A DNA stretch of 64,000 bases. It comes from Clostridiales bacterium. GTDB lineage: Bacteria > Bacillota > Clostridia > Acetivibrionales > RGIG10202. Below the pieces are notes generated by a model. It did no database searches and had not been told where the DNA came from. It saw nothing but the letters and a program-made list of their open reading frames with translations. The DNA lies in assembly GCA_017961515.1 (NCBI GenBank), contig JAGCXC010000058.1, forward strand, positions 25,792-89,791. Direction: 5' to 3'. Of this stretch, positions 15,164 to 24,968 are shown one piece after another. Position 1 is the first letter of the stretch, and the number at the start of each line of letters is the position of its first letter. The position numbers and the translations under genes are program-made.

Positions 15164-17717
15164 ATCCTTTTTCTATTTTTACGATACTCCCTGTGCCATT
15201 ATCAATTGGCGCTGTAACAATTACTCTTTGCATTATTCTTTGTCTTAATTCAGGGATATGACTTATAACCCCTATAACTCGTTCCTTTCTGCTGATCCTT
15301 TCTAGAGCATCGATAACTAAATCTAATAACTCATTATCTAAACTTCCAAAGCCCTCATCTAAAAAGAAAAATTCTAATGGACTCTGCCCCTTTAACTGAA
15401 TTTGTTCAGACAATGCCAAAGCTAATGATAACGACGTTAAAAAAGTTTCCCCTCCTGACAGTGTACTAACCTTTCTTGATACTCCTCCATTTTTATTATC
15501 GACTATTATAAAACCAGACTCTGTATCTAACTTCAATTCAAATTTATACTGCGTCATAACTCCTAAAATATCCGATGCCCTTTTCGCCAAATATCGTAAT
15601 CTTTCCTCCGCTATATAATCTATAAAACTATTATCTTTACCTCTATCACCATTTAGTAGCTCTCTTAATTCGATATGCTTATTGTAATTTAAATCTTTCT
15701 TGGTGTAATCTTTTAATATCGCATTCCATTCTTTATTTCTCTCAATTGATTTATCATACGTATTTTTAGCTATTCCGTATTGAGTATTTAACAATTTATT
15801 TTCATCTACTAATGTATGATAATTCTCGTCAATTTTTTCCCACTCTTTTGGTGTAATAGTTCTACCCTGTAACTTTTCTTGTATACTCTTTTTTTGTCCT
15901 AAATTCTCAGATACGCTTTTCTTATAATTCTCTATTTTTTGTTTTACACTTTGCCTTTCAATTTCTTGCAAAAGACTTTCTTTTATCTCCTTGGTAGTTT
16001 TAAATCCATTGTCTACCATATTATTTTTTAGTATACCACTATCTTTCTCATATTGCTTAGAATATGTATCATATCTAGCCAATGCCGCAATTTTTTTATT
16101 TGTATTATCGTTTACATGCCATTCATTTTCTTTTATATTTTTTTCAAGCTCTCGTACCAAAATATCCTTATTCTTCATTTTGTTTAATTCTTCTGTTATG
16201 CTAGTAATGTTATACGTCTTTAATATCTTTTGATATTCGTCATTTTTTTTCTTTAACTCGTCTTCTTTTGCATTCTTATTTTTTTGCTCATCCAAAAGTT
16301 GATCATTTTTCATTTTTAATTCTGTCTCAAATCTTTCTTTTTTTACTGATGCACTCATTATATCTTTATTCATATCATTTAATTTATTTATGTCTATATC
16401 GCTACACTCTACATCAGTCTGAGATATTTTTTTATATGTACCACCACATACTGGGCAAACATCTCCATCTTTCAAATCCTTTGCCAAAAACAAACACATA
16501 CTAGCTACTTCATTTTCTCTCAATTTCTCATATTCTTCATTTTTTGATTTAATATATTCTTCAATTTTCTTTTGCTCTAATTTCTTTTTCTCTATATCGT
16601 TTTTTAATACGTTTTCTTTCTTAGTAATTGCCTCAATCTCTTCTGATAACGACTTGACACTAATCTCTAACGCCATATTATCATACAAGAAATTCCTGTG
16701 ATCTAAGCTTTTCTTTAATTCATCGTACCGTTTGTTTAATTTCGCGCCATTTTCTATATACTTTGGTAATTCTTCTTCACACTTTTTAATTTCGTTTTGC
16801 ATATCTATCATCAATTTATGAGATTGTTGAACTTGTTCTAATTTTTCTTTTAGTAAATCTGCTTTTAACGCTCTTTCTAATCTGTCCTCTTCTTTTTTTA
16901 TATCTTGATCCTTAAAGCTAAGTTCCTTTTCTCTTTTTATAACTTCCTCTAATTCTCTACCAAACGTAAATATTCTCTTTTTCTCCTCATATTCTTTTTC
17001 TACTTTACTAAGTACCTTATCTGATATTTCTTTCTTAGCAAACACTTCCCTATACTCACGTTTGTAGTTTTCAAGTGCTTCATCTGATGCATCTTCATAT
17101 CCCTTTAACTTTATATAAAGATCATCCCTTTGGTTTTTTAATAACATAATTTTATCTGATATTTTAGACATTAGTTCTTTCCCATATTCTTCTAAGTAAA
17201 ACACTCTCTCCAACATTTGCCGACGTTCTGCATTGCCTAAAAGCAAAAATTCCTGAAAATTATTTTGAGGTAGAACAACCGCCTTTGTAAAATCTTTATG
17301 ATTTAATCCAAGTATTTCTTCTATTCTCCTATTAACCGCTTCTTCCTTATCGCACAATGGAACAGACTCTTCCTTATTAATTTGTATAAGCCTTACTGTT
17401 TTTGATTCAACCAGATTATCAGATGCTTTTTTCCGTTTGTATTCACGCTCAACCTTATATGTAATTTTTGATATTTCAAACATAAACATAACCCGAGTCA
17501 CAGTACAATTCGTATTTATAATACCCTGCTTTGTATTCCCTGCCCTCTTCACTTTTCCATACAACGCTAAAGTTATTGCATCTAATATTGTTGACTTGCC
17601 ACTCCCCGTATTTCCAAATATACCAAACAGCCCATTTTGATTGATTTTATCAAAATCTATTGTCTGCTTTTCTATAAAACTTTGTAGCCCCTCTATCTCT
17701 AGTAGCTTTGGTCTCAT
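15162..17717 (-). CDS. sbcC: Exonuclease subunit SbcC (Rad50-like)
   Basis: SMC-like ATPase that works with SbcD to open and degrade hairpin or protein-blocked DNA ends. It has 851 aa, somewhat shorter than the usual 1000 or more. Walker A is FGNTGSGKSTIL (about residue 36), and the Q-loop region is ALPQNNF-like (VVLPQNNFQEFL). Long coiled coils flank a zinc hook CPVCGG at about 420. The ABC signature TLSGGETFLTSLSLAL is at about 752 and Walker B FFFLDEGFGSLD at about 783. It follows sbcD by 25 bases in the same operon. The shorter coiled coils account for the reduced length. Confidence 0.95.
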   Translation of the reverse strand: MRPKLLEIEGLQSFIEKQTIDFDKINQNGLFGIFGNTGSGKSTILDAITLALYGKVKRAGNTKQGIINTNCTVTRVMFMFEISKITYKVEREYKRKKASDNLVESKTVRLIQINKEESVPLCDKEEAVNRRIEEILGLNHKDFTKAVVLPQNNFQEFLLLGNAERRQMLERVFYLEEYGKELMSKISDKIMLLKNQRDDLYIKLKGYEDASDEALENYKREYREVFAKKEISDKVLSKVEKEYEEKKRIFTFGRELEEVIKREKELSFKDQDIKKEEDRLERALKADLLKEKLEQVQQSHKLMIDMQNEIKKCEEELPKYIENGAKLNKRYDELKKSLDHRNFLYDNMALEISVKSLSEEIEAITKKENVLKNDIEKKKLEQKKIEEYIKSKNEEYEKLRENEVASMCLFLAKDLKDGDVCPVCGGTYKKISQTDVECSDIDINKLNDMNKDIMSASVKKERFETELKMKNDQLLDEQKNKNAKEDELKKKNDEYQKILKTYNITSITEELNKMKNKDILVRELEKNIKENEWHVNDNTNKKIAALARYDTYSKQYEKDSGILKNNMVDNGFKTTKEIKESLLQEIERQSVKQKIENYKKSVSENLGQKKSIQEKLQGRTITPKEWEKIDENYHTLVDENKLLNTQYGIAKNTYDKSIERNKEWNAILKDYTKKDLNYNKHIELRELLNGDRGKDNSFIDYIAEERLRYLAKRASDILGVMTQYKFELKLDTESGFIIVDNKNGGVSRKVSTLSGGETFLTSLSLALALSEQIQLKGQSPLEFFFLDEGFGSLDNELLDLVIDALERISRKERVIGVISHIPELRQRIMQRVIVTAPIDNGTGSIVKIEKG

Positions 17718-17742
17718 CTATTATCCATTCCCCTCCGCCATA

Positions 17743-18960
17743 TTATTTATCACTATTAACAATGTCTAAAAATATATCCATAATTTCTGAAGATACTTCT
17801 GTATGTGTTCTATATCTATAATATTCCTTAAATATCTCATCTATTTTTTTCTGCTCTCTATTTTCAAAATCTCCCGCATCTTCTACTTGATTTATAATAT
17901 ATGGCCGTATATTCACAATACCTTTATGTAAATCTCTTATAGTTTTTTGCTCTTCTTGTGTTAGTAATCTGTCTGTAAAAATTTCTAAGTCCACCCAAGC
18001 ATTAGAATCTCTATTTTCATTACACCACTCAATAACCTGCTGCACCCCTTCTTTTGCACACCATTTAACTAATGGTTTCCCACAATCCAAAATCTTTGGC
18101 GTAATCTTAACCTCACAATTAGGTTTTGCATCTATTATGTATACAGCTTTACTATAATCAGCTTCTGAAAAGCTATACGCTAACGGAGAACCTGAATAAA
18201 ATACAGGACAACGATCATTTTTTATCATTTGCGGCCTATGTAAATGCCCCAACGCCATAAAATGTGCATTTTTAGGTATCGCATCTAAATTAACAGTCAT
18301 TGCACTACCCACTTGTATTGTCCTCTCTGATTCTGATTCTTTTCCCCCTATTAAGAAAATATGTCCCAACACAATATTTATTGTGTCATCTCTAAAATTG
18401 GATGCAAGCTCATTTAATATATACTTTATTTTATCTGAATAAGCTTTTTGTATTAACCCCTCATCTGCACTATCACTCAATACTTCTTCAAGACGCGATT
18501 CAGATGGATATGGCATTGTCAAAATTATAACATTATCGTCGCAACCCGGTATCGAAAGCTCAACTAGTCCTTCTTTTGCATCAATTATCTTTGTATACCT
18601 ACAATTTTCCTTATATAAAGATATATCAGTCTTAGGATACCCTAATATAAATATACCATTTTTGCTTACAAGCGATGCAATTGCTTCTAGCCTATCCGGA
18701 TTATCATGATTTCCCGCAATAACAACAATAGCCCTTTTCCCATTATCATTCAATCTATCTATAGCATAATAAAATAGCTCCTCTGCTGCAGCACCAGGAT
18801 TATATGTATCATAGATATCTCCACCTATTAATACTAAATTTATATTTTCCTTTTCTGCTATATCACATAGGCAATCTATAAACTCTCTTTGCTCATCAAT
18901 TCTACTTATCCTCTCTAAACTTTTTCCTAGATGCCAATCCGATGTATGTAAAATTCTCAT
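17743..18960 (-). CDS. sbcD: Exonuclease subunit SbcD (Mre11-like)
   Basis: Metallophosphoesterase nuclease partner of SbcC. Metal-binding motifs are all visible: HTSDWHLGK (residue 5), GGDIYDTYNP (47), AGNHDNPDRL (82), LGHIFLIGG (about 199) and ALGHLHRPQ (about 234). The C-terminal 130 residues form the capping and SbcC-contact region. The start ATG at 18960 has no clear Shine-Dalgarno; instead a hairpin (18980-19010) lies 20 bases upstream, between this gene and aspS. Confidence 0.95.
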   Translation of the reverse strand: MRILHTSDWHLGKSLERISRIDEQREFIDCLCDIAEKENINLVLIGGDIYDTYNPGAAAEELFYYAIDRLNDNGKRAIVVIAGNHDNPDRLEAIASLVSKNGIFILGYPKTDISLYKENCRYTKIIDAKEGLVELSIPGCDDNVIILTMPYPSESRLEEVLSDSADEGLIQKAYSDKIKYILNELASNFRDDTINIVLGHIFLIGGKESESERTIQVGSAMTVNLDAIPKNAHFMALGHLHRPQMIKNDRCPVFYSGSPLAYSFSEADYSKAVYIIDAKPNCEVKITPKILDCGKPLVKWCAKEGVQQVIEWCNENRDSNAWVDLEIFTDRLLTQEEQKTIRDLHKGIVNIRPYIINQVEDAGDFENREQKKIDEIFKEYYRYRTHTEVSSEIMDIFLDIVNSDK

Positions 18961-18979
18961 TTGTTGATTTATGCACTAT

Positions 18980-19010
18980 GCCTAGAATGCTAACAATACC
19001 GCATCTAGGC
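18980..19010. other. Hairpin between aspS and sbcD
   Basis: GCCTAGAATGC (18980-18990) pairs with GCATCTAGGC (19001-19010) with one bulged base. There is no T run on the minus strand after it, so it looks like a processing or stability element rather than a terminator for aspS. Confidence 0.45.
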
Positions 19011-19051
19011 TTTATTCGGGATCTTAAGTGCTTGCCTCCTATTTTTATATT

Positions 19052-20836
19052 TTACTCATTAGTAATATTTTTTATATGCAATTCTTCCAATTGCTCCTCT
19101 GATACCGTATCTGGAGCATTTGTTAATGGGCAGGACGAATTTTGTACTTTAGGAAAAGCTATAACATCCCTTATTGATTCTCTTTTTGCCATTAACATAA
19201 CAAGTCTATCTAATCCAAATGCTAATCCTCCATGAGGTGGTGTTCCATACTTAAATGCCTCTAATAAATGTCCAAATTTATCATAAGATTCTTTTTCAGA
19301 CATGCCCAACAACTCAAACATTTTGGATTGTAACTCTTTAATATGTATTCTTATACTTCCTCCGCCTATCTCTATTCCATTTAACACAATGTCATACGCC
19401 TTAGCTCTAACTTGTCCTGGATCCGTATCTAAATATTTTATATCCTCATCCATAGGACTTGTAAACGGATGATGCATTGCTACCCATCTTCTTTCTTCTG
19501 GATCATACTCAAGTAATGGGAACTCTGTTACCCATAAGAAATTAAATTTATCACTATCAATCATATTAAGTTTTTTAGCCACCTCAAGCCTTAGCTGTCC
19601 CAAAGCGTCAAACACAACTTTATTTTCATCCGCTATAAAAAGCACAAGATCTCCCACTTTTGCTTTTGCTCTTTCTAATAATTCATTTAATTTTGATTCA
19701 TCAAAAAACTTCGCTATAGGTGATCTCACACCATTTTCCTCCACAGCAATCCATGCAAGTCCGTGAGCTTTATATGTTTTCACAAACTCCCCTAACGCAT
19801 CTATTTCTTTTCTACTAAACTTGGCTCCTCCTATAGCATTTATGGCCATCACGCTTCCACCATTGGCTATTGCTTGGCTAAATACTTTAAAGTCACAATT
19901 AAAAACTAAATCAGACATATCGATTAATTCCATACCAAATCTTGTATCTGGCTTATCTGATCCAAATCTTCTCATGGCTTCTTTATATGTTAGTCTTTCA
20001 AATGGAATTTTTAAGTCTATATCTAACACTTCTTTAAAGACTCTTTTCAAAAAGCCTTCATTTATAGCTATAACATCATCAACATTAACAAACGACATCT
20101 CCAAGTCTAACTGTGTAAATTCAGGTTGCCTATCTGCTCTTAAATCTTCATCTCTAAAGCACTTTACAACTTGAAAATATCTATCAAATCCTGATACCAT
20201 AAGTAATTGTTTAAATAATTGTGGCGATTGTGGCAATGCAAAATACTTGCCCTTATGTATTCTACTTGGTACCAAATAGTCTCTTGCTCCTTCGGGTGTA
20301 CTTTTAGTTAGTACAGGAGTTTCTATTTCCAAAAATCCATTCTCATCATAGTAATCTCTTGCAACCTTTGCCACCTTATGTCTTAACATAAGATTACGCT
20401 GCATATCCGGTCTTCTTAAATCTAGATATCTATATTTTAATCTAATAGCCTCATTGGCATCTATATCTTCTTCTATATATATAGGCGGAGTTTCAGACTC
20501 ACTCAATATTCTAAGATCATCTGCTATTACCTCAATCTCTCCTGTTGCCATATTTTTATTTATATCCTTTTCTGTTCGTCTTGCAACCTTTCCCAATACC
20601 GCTAACACATACTCACTCTTAACCGATTCAGCTTTTTTAAATAACTTATCAGGAGTTTTATCATTAAAAGTAACTTGCACTATTCCTGTTCTATCTCTTA
20701 GTGTAACAAAAATCATGCTACCCAAATTTCTCTTTCTTTGCACCCATCCCATAAGTACAACATCTTGTCCTATATTTTTGCTACATAAATCGGCACACAT
20801 ATGTGTTCTTGTTATTCCATATATACTCTCGCCCAT
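19052..20836 (-). CDS. aspS: Aspartyl-tRNA synthetase
   Basis: Class II synthetase charging tRNA-Asp. The 594 aa match the bacterial type. An N-terminal OB-fold anticodon domain (to about 105; VLMGWVQRKRNLGSMIFV) comes first. Class II motif 2 is in VKCFRDEDLRADRQPEFTQL (about 220), the bacterial GAD insert spans about 285-425, and motif 3 is GLAFGLDRLVMLM (about 545). WVTEFPLLEYD is also typical. ATG at 20836 follows GGGGG. It lies 12 bases after hisS, a pair often linked in Bacillota. I found no T-box leader in front of the operon. Confidence 0.97.
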   Translation of the reverse strand: MGESIYGITRTHMCADLCSKNIGQDVVLMGWVQRKRNLGSMIFVTLRDRTGIVQVTFNDKTPDKLFKKAESVKSEYVLAVLGKVARRTEKDINKNMATGEIEVIADDLRILSESETPPIYIEEDIDANEAIRLKYRYLDLRRPDMQRNLMLRHKVAKVARDYYDENGFLEIETPVLTKSTPEGARDYLVPSRIHKGKYFALPQSPQLFKQLLMVSGFDRYFQVVKCFRDEDLRADRQPEFTQLDLEMSFVNVDDVIAINEGFLKRVFKEVLDIDLKIPFERLTYKEAMRRFGSDKPDTRFGMELIDMSDLVFNCDFKVFSQAIANGGSVMAINAIGGAKFSRKEIDALGEFVKTYKAHGLAWIAVEENGVRSPIAKFFDESKLNELLERAKAKVGDLVLFIADENKVVFDALGQLRLEVAKKLNMIDSDKFNFLWVTEFPLLEYDPEERRWVAMHHPFTSPMDEDIKYLDTDPGQVRAKAYDIVLNGIEIGGGSIRIHIKELQSKMFELLGMSEKESYDKFGHLLEAFKYGTPPHGGLAFGLDRLVMLMAKRESIRDVIAFPKVQNSSCPLTNAPDTVSEEQLEELHIKNITNE

Positions 20837-20848
20837 CTTGCATCCCCC

Positions 20849-22096
20849 TTAGTTTGTTAAAATCTTAGATAACTCATCTATAGCTACTTCCCTTTTTTCT
20901 CCATTCTTCATATCTTTTATAACACAGCTATTGGTTGTTACCTCATCTTCACCTATTACAACACAATACTTAGCGTTTATTTTATCTGCATACTTCATCT
21001 GTGCTTTTAAGCTCTTATTCATTAAATCGCACCATGCAGTAATCCCAAGCCGTCTTAATTCAAAAGTTAATTTTTGAACGTACTCTCTAGTACCATCTGT
21101 AGACGCCACATAAATACTAGGTATGTCCTTGCATCCTAACTTTATCCCTTCACTTCCTAATAAAAGAATTAAGCGCTCCAAACCAATGGCAAAACCAATA
21201 CCACATGTTGGTTTCCCTCCACATTCTTCTATCAAACCATCATAACGTCCTCCACCACAAATAGCACTTTGAGCTCCTATAGCTCCAGCCTCAAATTCAA
21301 AGACTGTCTTGGTGTAATAATCTAGGCCTCTAACTATTCTCTTATTTATCTTATAATCTAAACCTAAATTATTCAACCCCTTCTGTAGCCCTTCAAAATG
21401 ATCACGACATTCATCACACAAATAATCAACTAATAATGGTGCCTCTCTTGTTATTTCCTGACACTTTTCATTTTTACAATCTAGTATTCGCAATGGATTT
21501 TTGCTAAATCTGTCTCTACATAAACCACAAAACCCATCAAGCTTATTACCCAAAAACTCTTTTAATATCTCATTATATTCTTTTCTACACTTTGGACACC
21601 CTATACTATTTATACTAAGAGAAATATTTTCTAACCCTAAACTATTTAAATATAAATTAAGCAATGATATAATTTCTACATCAATTTCAGGTCCCTCTGC
21701 TCCAAAGGCTTCCAATCCTAACTGATGGAATTCTCTATAGCGTCCTTTTTGCACATTCTCGTACCTGTAAGCAGTTATATTATAACAAAGTTTTACAGGC
21801 TTTTGTAATTCTGACATCCCATTTTCAATAAAGCTTCTCGCAACTCCTGCTGTCCCTTCAGGACGCAAAGTTAAACTTCTGTCACCCTTATCTTTAAATG
21901 TATACATCTCTTTTTGCACTATATCAGTTGTGTCTCCCACACCTCTTTGGAATAATTCAGTATGTTCAAACACAGGAAGTCTTATTTCTTTATAACCAAA
22001 TCTTTCACAAACACCAAAAAACTTTTCCTCTAAAGCTCTCCACGTGTCTATTTCATCTGGCAATATATCATGAGTACCCTTTGGTTTCTTTATCAT
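20849..22096 (-). CDS. hisS: Histidyl-tRNA synthetase
   Basis: Class II synthetase charging tRNA-His, 415 aa. Signature segments are KPKGTHDILPDE at the start, TLRPEGTAGVARSF (motif 1-2 region), YRYENVQKGRYREFHQLG (motif 2), GLDYYTKTVFEFEA and CGIGFAIGLERL (motif 3). A cysteine-rich insert (CPKCRKEY, FCGLCRDRF, CDECRDHF) could bind zinc and is common in Clostridia. The C-terminal anticodon domain begins at about 325. ATG 22096 is chosen because AGGAG precedes it and the family begins at this point; an in-frame ATG at 22150 would add 18 residues overlapping the upstream gene. Confidence 0.96.
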   Translation of the reverse strand: MIKKPKGTHDILPDEIDTWRALEEKFFGVCERFGYKEIRLPVFEHTELFQRGVGDTTDIVQKEMYTFKDKGDRSLTLRPEGTAGVARSFIENGMSELQKPVKLCYNITAYRYENVQKGRYREFHQLGLEAFGAEGPEIDVEIISLLNLYLNSLGLENISLSINSIGCPKCRKEYNEILKEFLGNKLDGFCGLCRDRFSKNPLRILDCKNEKCQEITREAPLLVDYLCDECRDHFEGLQKGLNNLGLDYKINKRIVRGLDYYTKTVFEFEAGAIGAQSAICGGGRYDGLIEECGGKPTCGIGFAIGLERLILLLGSEGIKLGCKDIPSIYVASTDGTREYVQKLTFELRRLGITAWCDLMNKSLKAQMKYADKINAKYCVVIGEDEVTTNSCVIKDMKNGEKREVAIDELSKILTN

Positions 22097-22118
22097 ATCA
22101 ATTCTCCTTCTGCGTTTT

Positions 22119-22907
22119 TTACAAATACTTAAATAAATCTTTTTCATCACTCAACGCAAACACTTCAATCCCATCAAAGTTTTGCGTTAACAATCTTTTT
22201 ATATAATCAACAAAAATATGTTCTGTACCAAAATGACCAGCATCAATGGCACACAATCCTTTTTGCATTATATCCAACACTACATGATGTTTTAAATCTC
22301 CTGTTACTATAACGTCTGCCCTTTTTGTAACCAAATTCAAAAAGTTCTCATCAAATGACCCGCAAAACACTGCAACTCTTTTTACCACCTTGTCCACATC
22401 CCCAGCAATCCTAACATTTTCAACATTTAATTTTTCTTTTACTTTCTCTGCAAATTCACCAAATGTTTTATCTCCTATAACTTCACCTATTTTTCCCACT
22501 ATCCTATCTTTGGATTGCCCCAAGTAAAGACTATTTGAATAGTGCAAATCTATTACTTTCGCCAAAAGATCGTTTAACCCATTATGAGCAAAATCAAAAT
22601 TAGTATGAGCCGCATAAACACATATATCATTTTTTATTATGTCCTCTACCATTTTACCATACGACTCTTTTGTATTGATTTTTTTAACTCCTTTAAAAAT
22701 AAATGGATGATGTGATAATATTAAGTTTGCATTTTTTTGTATTGCAAAATCCAAAACTTCTCTAGTTAAGTCCAAACAAACCACTATACGTTTTATTGGC
22801 TTATCCGAATTACCTATTATCAAACCTACGTTATCCCATTCACAAGCTAAACTAACAGGCGAAATCTTTTCTATATAGGCTGCAACATCCTTTAAAAACA
22901 ACTTCAC
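22119..22907 (-). CDS. Nif3-like dinuclear metal center protein (DUF34)
   Basis: A 262-aa member of the Nif3/YqfO family, hexameric proteins with two metal ions per subunit. The metal ligands are visible in LACEWDNVGLIIG (about 20), LILSHHPFIFKG (about 62) and VYAAHTNFDFAHNGLN (about 97), and near the C-terminus in AIDAGHFGTEHI (about 226). The biochemical role is unsettled; GTP cyclohydrolase and metal-insertion roles have been suggested. It starts with GTG at 22907 immediately after trmK, as trmK-yqfO pairs do in most Bacillota. Confidence 0.92.
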   Translation of the reverse strand: MKLFLKDVAAYIEKISPVSLACEWDNVGLIIGNSDKPIKRIVVCLDLTREVLDFAIQKNANLILSHHPFIFKGVKKINTKESYGKMVEDIIKNDICVYAAHTNFDFAHNGLNDLLAKVIDLHYSNSLYLGQSKDRIVGKIGEVIGDKTFGEFAEKVKEKLNVENVRIAGDVDKVVKRVAVFCGSFDENFLNLVTKRADVIVTGDLKHHVVLDIMQKGLCAIDAGHFGTEHIFVDYIKRLLTQNFDGIEVFALSDEKDLFKYL

Positions 22908-23612
22908 TTAAAATTCATCTCCTTTAAAAAAATTATTAAGCTCACTTTGTAAGCCTTCTACTAGCCATTCATATTTTTCTCTTAAATATGAATTTTTTTC
23001 TCGCATATTATCCATGGCACTCAATGCCCTTTTGTACTTTTTCAACATGTTCTTTATATAAAGCCCGTACAGTGGATCCCGTTTTAGCTTGTCCCCTACG
23101 TAATACTTAAAAGGATCAACATCATATGTTGTACCATTTTCTACTACAGCACATATTATATTATACATCCTTTTTCCCTCTAATACCAACTTTTCTTTAT
23201 AAATATTATAATTATTATTATAAAACCATTCGCGTACATCATTTTGATACTTATTAGGTTGAGCTATAATCAAAGTTTTGGGAGATAATTTTTCTTTTCC
23301 TTCATCTAATATATTTTTTATCAATGTCCCTCCCATGCCAGATATCACTATACAATCAACTTCATCATCTTTTTCTAAAATATCAAGCCCTGGTCCTAAT
23401 CTCGTTTCAATTACTTTTTCCATATTGTTGCTAACAATATTATTACATGCTATATTTAGCGGACCTTTTCTCAAGTCAGATGCTATGCACCGTTTAACTA
23501 TCCCTCTCTTAATCAGCGATATTGGAACATATGCATGATCTGTACCAATATCAGCGACTATATTACATTTGGGTACTAAATTAATTATTGCGTCTAATCT
23601 ACTACTTGACAT
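22908..23612 (-). CDS. trmK: tRNA (adenine(22)-N1)-methyltransferase
   Basis: SAM-dependent methyltransferase forming m1A22 in tRNA. The 234-aa protein has the family opening LDAIINLVPKCNIVADIGTDHAYVPI (SAM motif I at about 20). CIASDLRKGPLNIA (motif II), CIVISGMGGTLI (about 88, catalytic face) and LIIAQPN follow. The C-terminal coiled coil (about 165-230) is also typical. The start has GGAGGG. A terminator-like hairpin lies 24 bases upstream, so transcription of this six-gene run (trmK to sbcC) either reads through it or starts just after. Confidence 0.95.
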   Translation of the reverse strand: MSSSRLDAIINLVPKCNIVADIGTDHAYVPISLIKRGIVKRCIASDLRKGPLNIACNNIVSNNMEKVIETRLGPGLDILEKDDEVDCIVISGMGGTLIKNILDEGKEKLSPKTLIIAQPNKYQNDVREWFYNNNYNIYKEKLVLEGKRMYNIICAVVENGTTYDVDPFKYYVGDKLKRDPLYGLYIKNMLKKYKRALSAMDNMREKNSYLREKYEWLVEGLQSELNNFFKGDEF

Positions 23613-23635
23613 TAAATTCCCTCCATTGAAAGAAA

Positions 23636-23673
23636 AGATCTAATCACTAAGAAAGTTCAAACTGATTAGACCT
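23636..23673 (-). terminator. Terminator between ykuS and trmK
   Basis: AGATCTAATCA (23636-23646) pairs with TGATTAGACCT (23663-23673) with one G-U pair on the RNA. On the minus strand it is followed by TTTTCTTTC. Confidence 0.75.
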
Positions 23674-23707
23674 TTTTTATTTAGTGTATCAATTAAAAGC
23701 CCTACAC

Positions 23708-23965
23708 TTATCCTACTCTTTCTTCAATTTCTTCCTTTACTTCCTCAGGACTAAGTCCAGCTGCCTCTATTATTGGCGCATTTGTCACCTTAGCATCTAG
23801 TGCAGTAAAATTTGTATTAACTCCTGCAACAACAACTGCATCTACCGAACCTAGTAATGTAGTATCATTGTTCTTAGACAAATCAAATTCTCTAACACTA
23901 TACCCTTGGCTTTGTAAATAATTCTTAACTGATGACAATCCCTTTTCTATTGCTATATTTTTCAT
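23708..23965 (-). CDS. UPF0180 (YkuS family) protein
   Basis: A small protein of 85 aa that matches the UPF0180/YkuS family of Bacillota: KNIAIEKGLSSVKNYL at the start, then SVREFDL, VDAVVVAGVNTNFTALD and a C-terminal EEVKEEIEERVG. Its function is unknown. ATG 23965 has GGAGG seven bases upstream; a longer in-frame start is disfavoured. It has its own promoter and terminator. Confidence 0.88.
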   Translation of the reverse strand: MKNIAIEKGLSSVKNYLQSQGYSVREFDLSKNNDTTLLGSVDAVVVAGVNTNFTALDAKVTNAPIIEAAGLSPEEVKEEIEERVG

Positions 23966-24003
23966 GGTAATCCTCCAATAATAATTTTTTTGCCTAAACA
24001 AAA

Positions 24004-24031
24004 ATTATAAAGGCAGTATTATTATTTTCAA
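24004..24031 (-). promoter_or_regulatory. Sigma-A promoter of ykuS
   Basis: Minus-strand TTGAAA (24026-24031), 16 bases, TATAAT (24004-24009), about 40 bases before the start. Confidence 0.65.
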
Positions 24032-24052
24032 TTACTATGTTAAATATGCAAC

Positions 24053-24346
24053 CTATTCTTCAACATAACCCTCCACATATTTACTATATTGAGGATTTTT
24101 CCTAAACCATTTCTTAGCAAAAGGACATATAAGTCTCACTTTTCTTTTTGTTTTTTCTAAACTGTTTATAAATTCCTCCATCATCATTTGCGTAATCCCT
24201 TGTCCTCTATATTCTTCCTTTAAATAAACCTCATTTAAAAGAACCACCTCCATCGATTCTTTAGGAAAAGTCATGTGTCCAATTAACTTACCATCATCAT
24301 AAACCGTCATTTCATCATCTTCACAATTGACTTTAATCTCTAGCAT
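24053..24346 (-). CDS. GCN5-related N-acetyltransferase, short YjdJ-like
   Basis: A 97-aa protein of the compact GNAT type (YjdJ/Gtn group). The hallmark is LNEVYLKEEYRGQGITQMMM, the acetyl-CoA pyrophosphate-binding loop with RGQG at about 53. RLICPFAKKWFRKNPQY follows, where this family ends. The substrate is not known. ATG 24346 is preferred because AGGAG precedes it; the longer reading frame lies inside engB. The start overlaps the engB end. Confidence 0.85.
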   Translation of the reverse strand: MLEIKVNCEDDEMTVYDDGKLIGHMTFPKESMEVVLLNEVYLKEEYRGQGITQMMMEEFINSLEKTKRKVRLICPFAKKWFRKNPQYSKYVEGYVEE

Positions 24347-24348
24347 AA

Positions 24349-24948
24349 CTATTCTCCTTTGTTTATTTTTTTTTCTATATTGCTCCATATTATTTCCCTA
24401 GTTTTTTTGTCTTTTATAGAATAAGGAATAATAGAAAAATCCTCCGGCAACATAAGTGTATTTTTTATCTCTAAAAGCCTTTGCCTTACCTGACTTTTAG
24501 AGATTTTATCAAGCTTAGATGCCAATACCAAATATTCTACACCTCTTTGTTTTACCCAATTAGACATTATTACATCATCTTGAGTTGGTTTATGTCTTAT
24601 ATCAACAAGGTGTATTACTAACTTTAGCTGTTGTCTTTTATTTAAGTAAGCCTCTAATATATCTCCCCAAGTTTCTTTCTTTTCTTTCGAAACTTTTGCA
24701 TATCCATAGCCAGGCAAATCAACAAAATATAGTTTTTTATCTATATTGTAAAAATTAATCTCTCTAGTTTTTCCCGGTGTTTGACTTGTCCTTGCTATAT
24801 TATTTCTATTTAACATCATATTTATATAAGAAGACTTTCCCACATTAGATCTACCTACTAATGCAACTTCTGGCAAACTAGCATTAGGATATTGGTTTTT
24901 ATCTACAGCCGAAATCTCAAAATTTGCATTATTTATATTAATCCTCAC
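24349..24948 (-). CDS. engB: Ribosome biogenesis GTP-binding protein EngB/YsxC
   Basis: Small GTPase needed for late assembly of the 50S subunit. The 199 aa carry G1 GRSNVGKSSYIN (about 31), switch I TPGKTREINFY (about 58), G3 VDLPGYGYAKVSK (about 75) and G4 LASKLDKISKSQ (about 139). It begins with GTG at 24948 after GGAGGG. The rhomboid gene is upstream and an acetyltransferase overlaps its end. Confidence 0.96.
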   Translation of the reverse strand: MRININNANFEISAVDKNQYPNASLPEVALVGRSNVGKSSYINMMLNRNNIARTSQTPGKTREINFYNIDKKLYFVDLPGYGYAKVSKEKKETWGDILEAYLNKRQQLKLVIHLVDIRHKPTQDDVIMSNWVKQRGVEYLVLASKLDKISKSQVRQRLLEIKNTLMLPEDFSIIPYSIKDKKTREIIWSNIEKKINKGE

Positions 24949-24968
24949 TTTTAATCCCTCCTAAAACT

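Noticed and set aside
23600..23710. Search for a T-box leader ahead of the hisS/aspS operon
   Set aside because: No specifier loop or T-box core sequence was seen; only the simple terminator hairpin is present.
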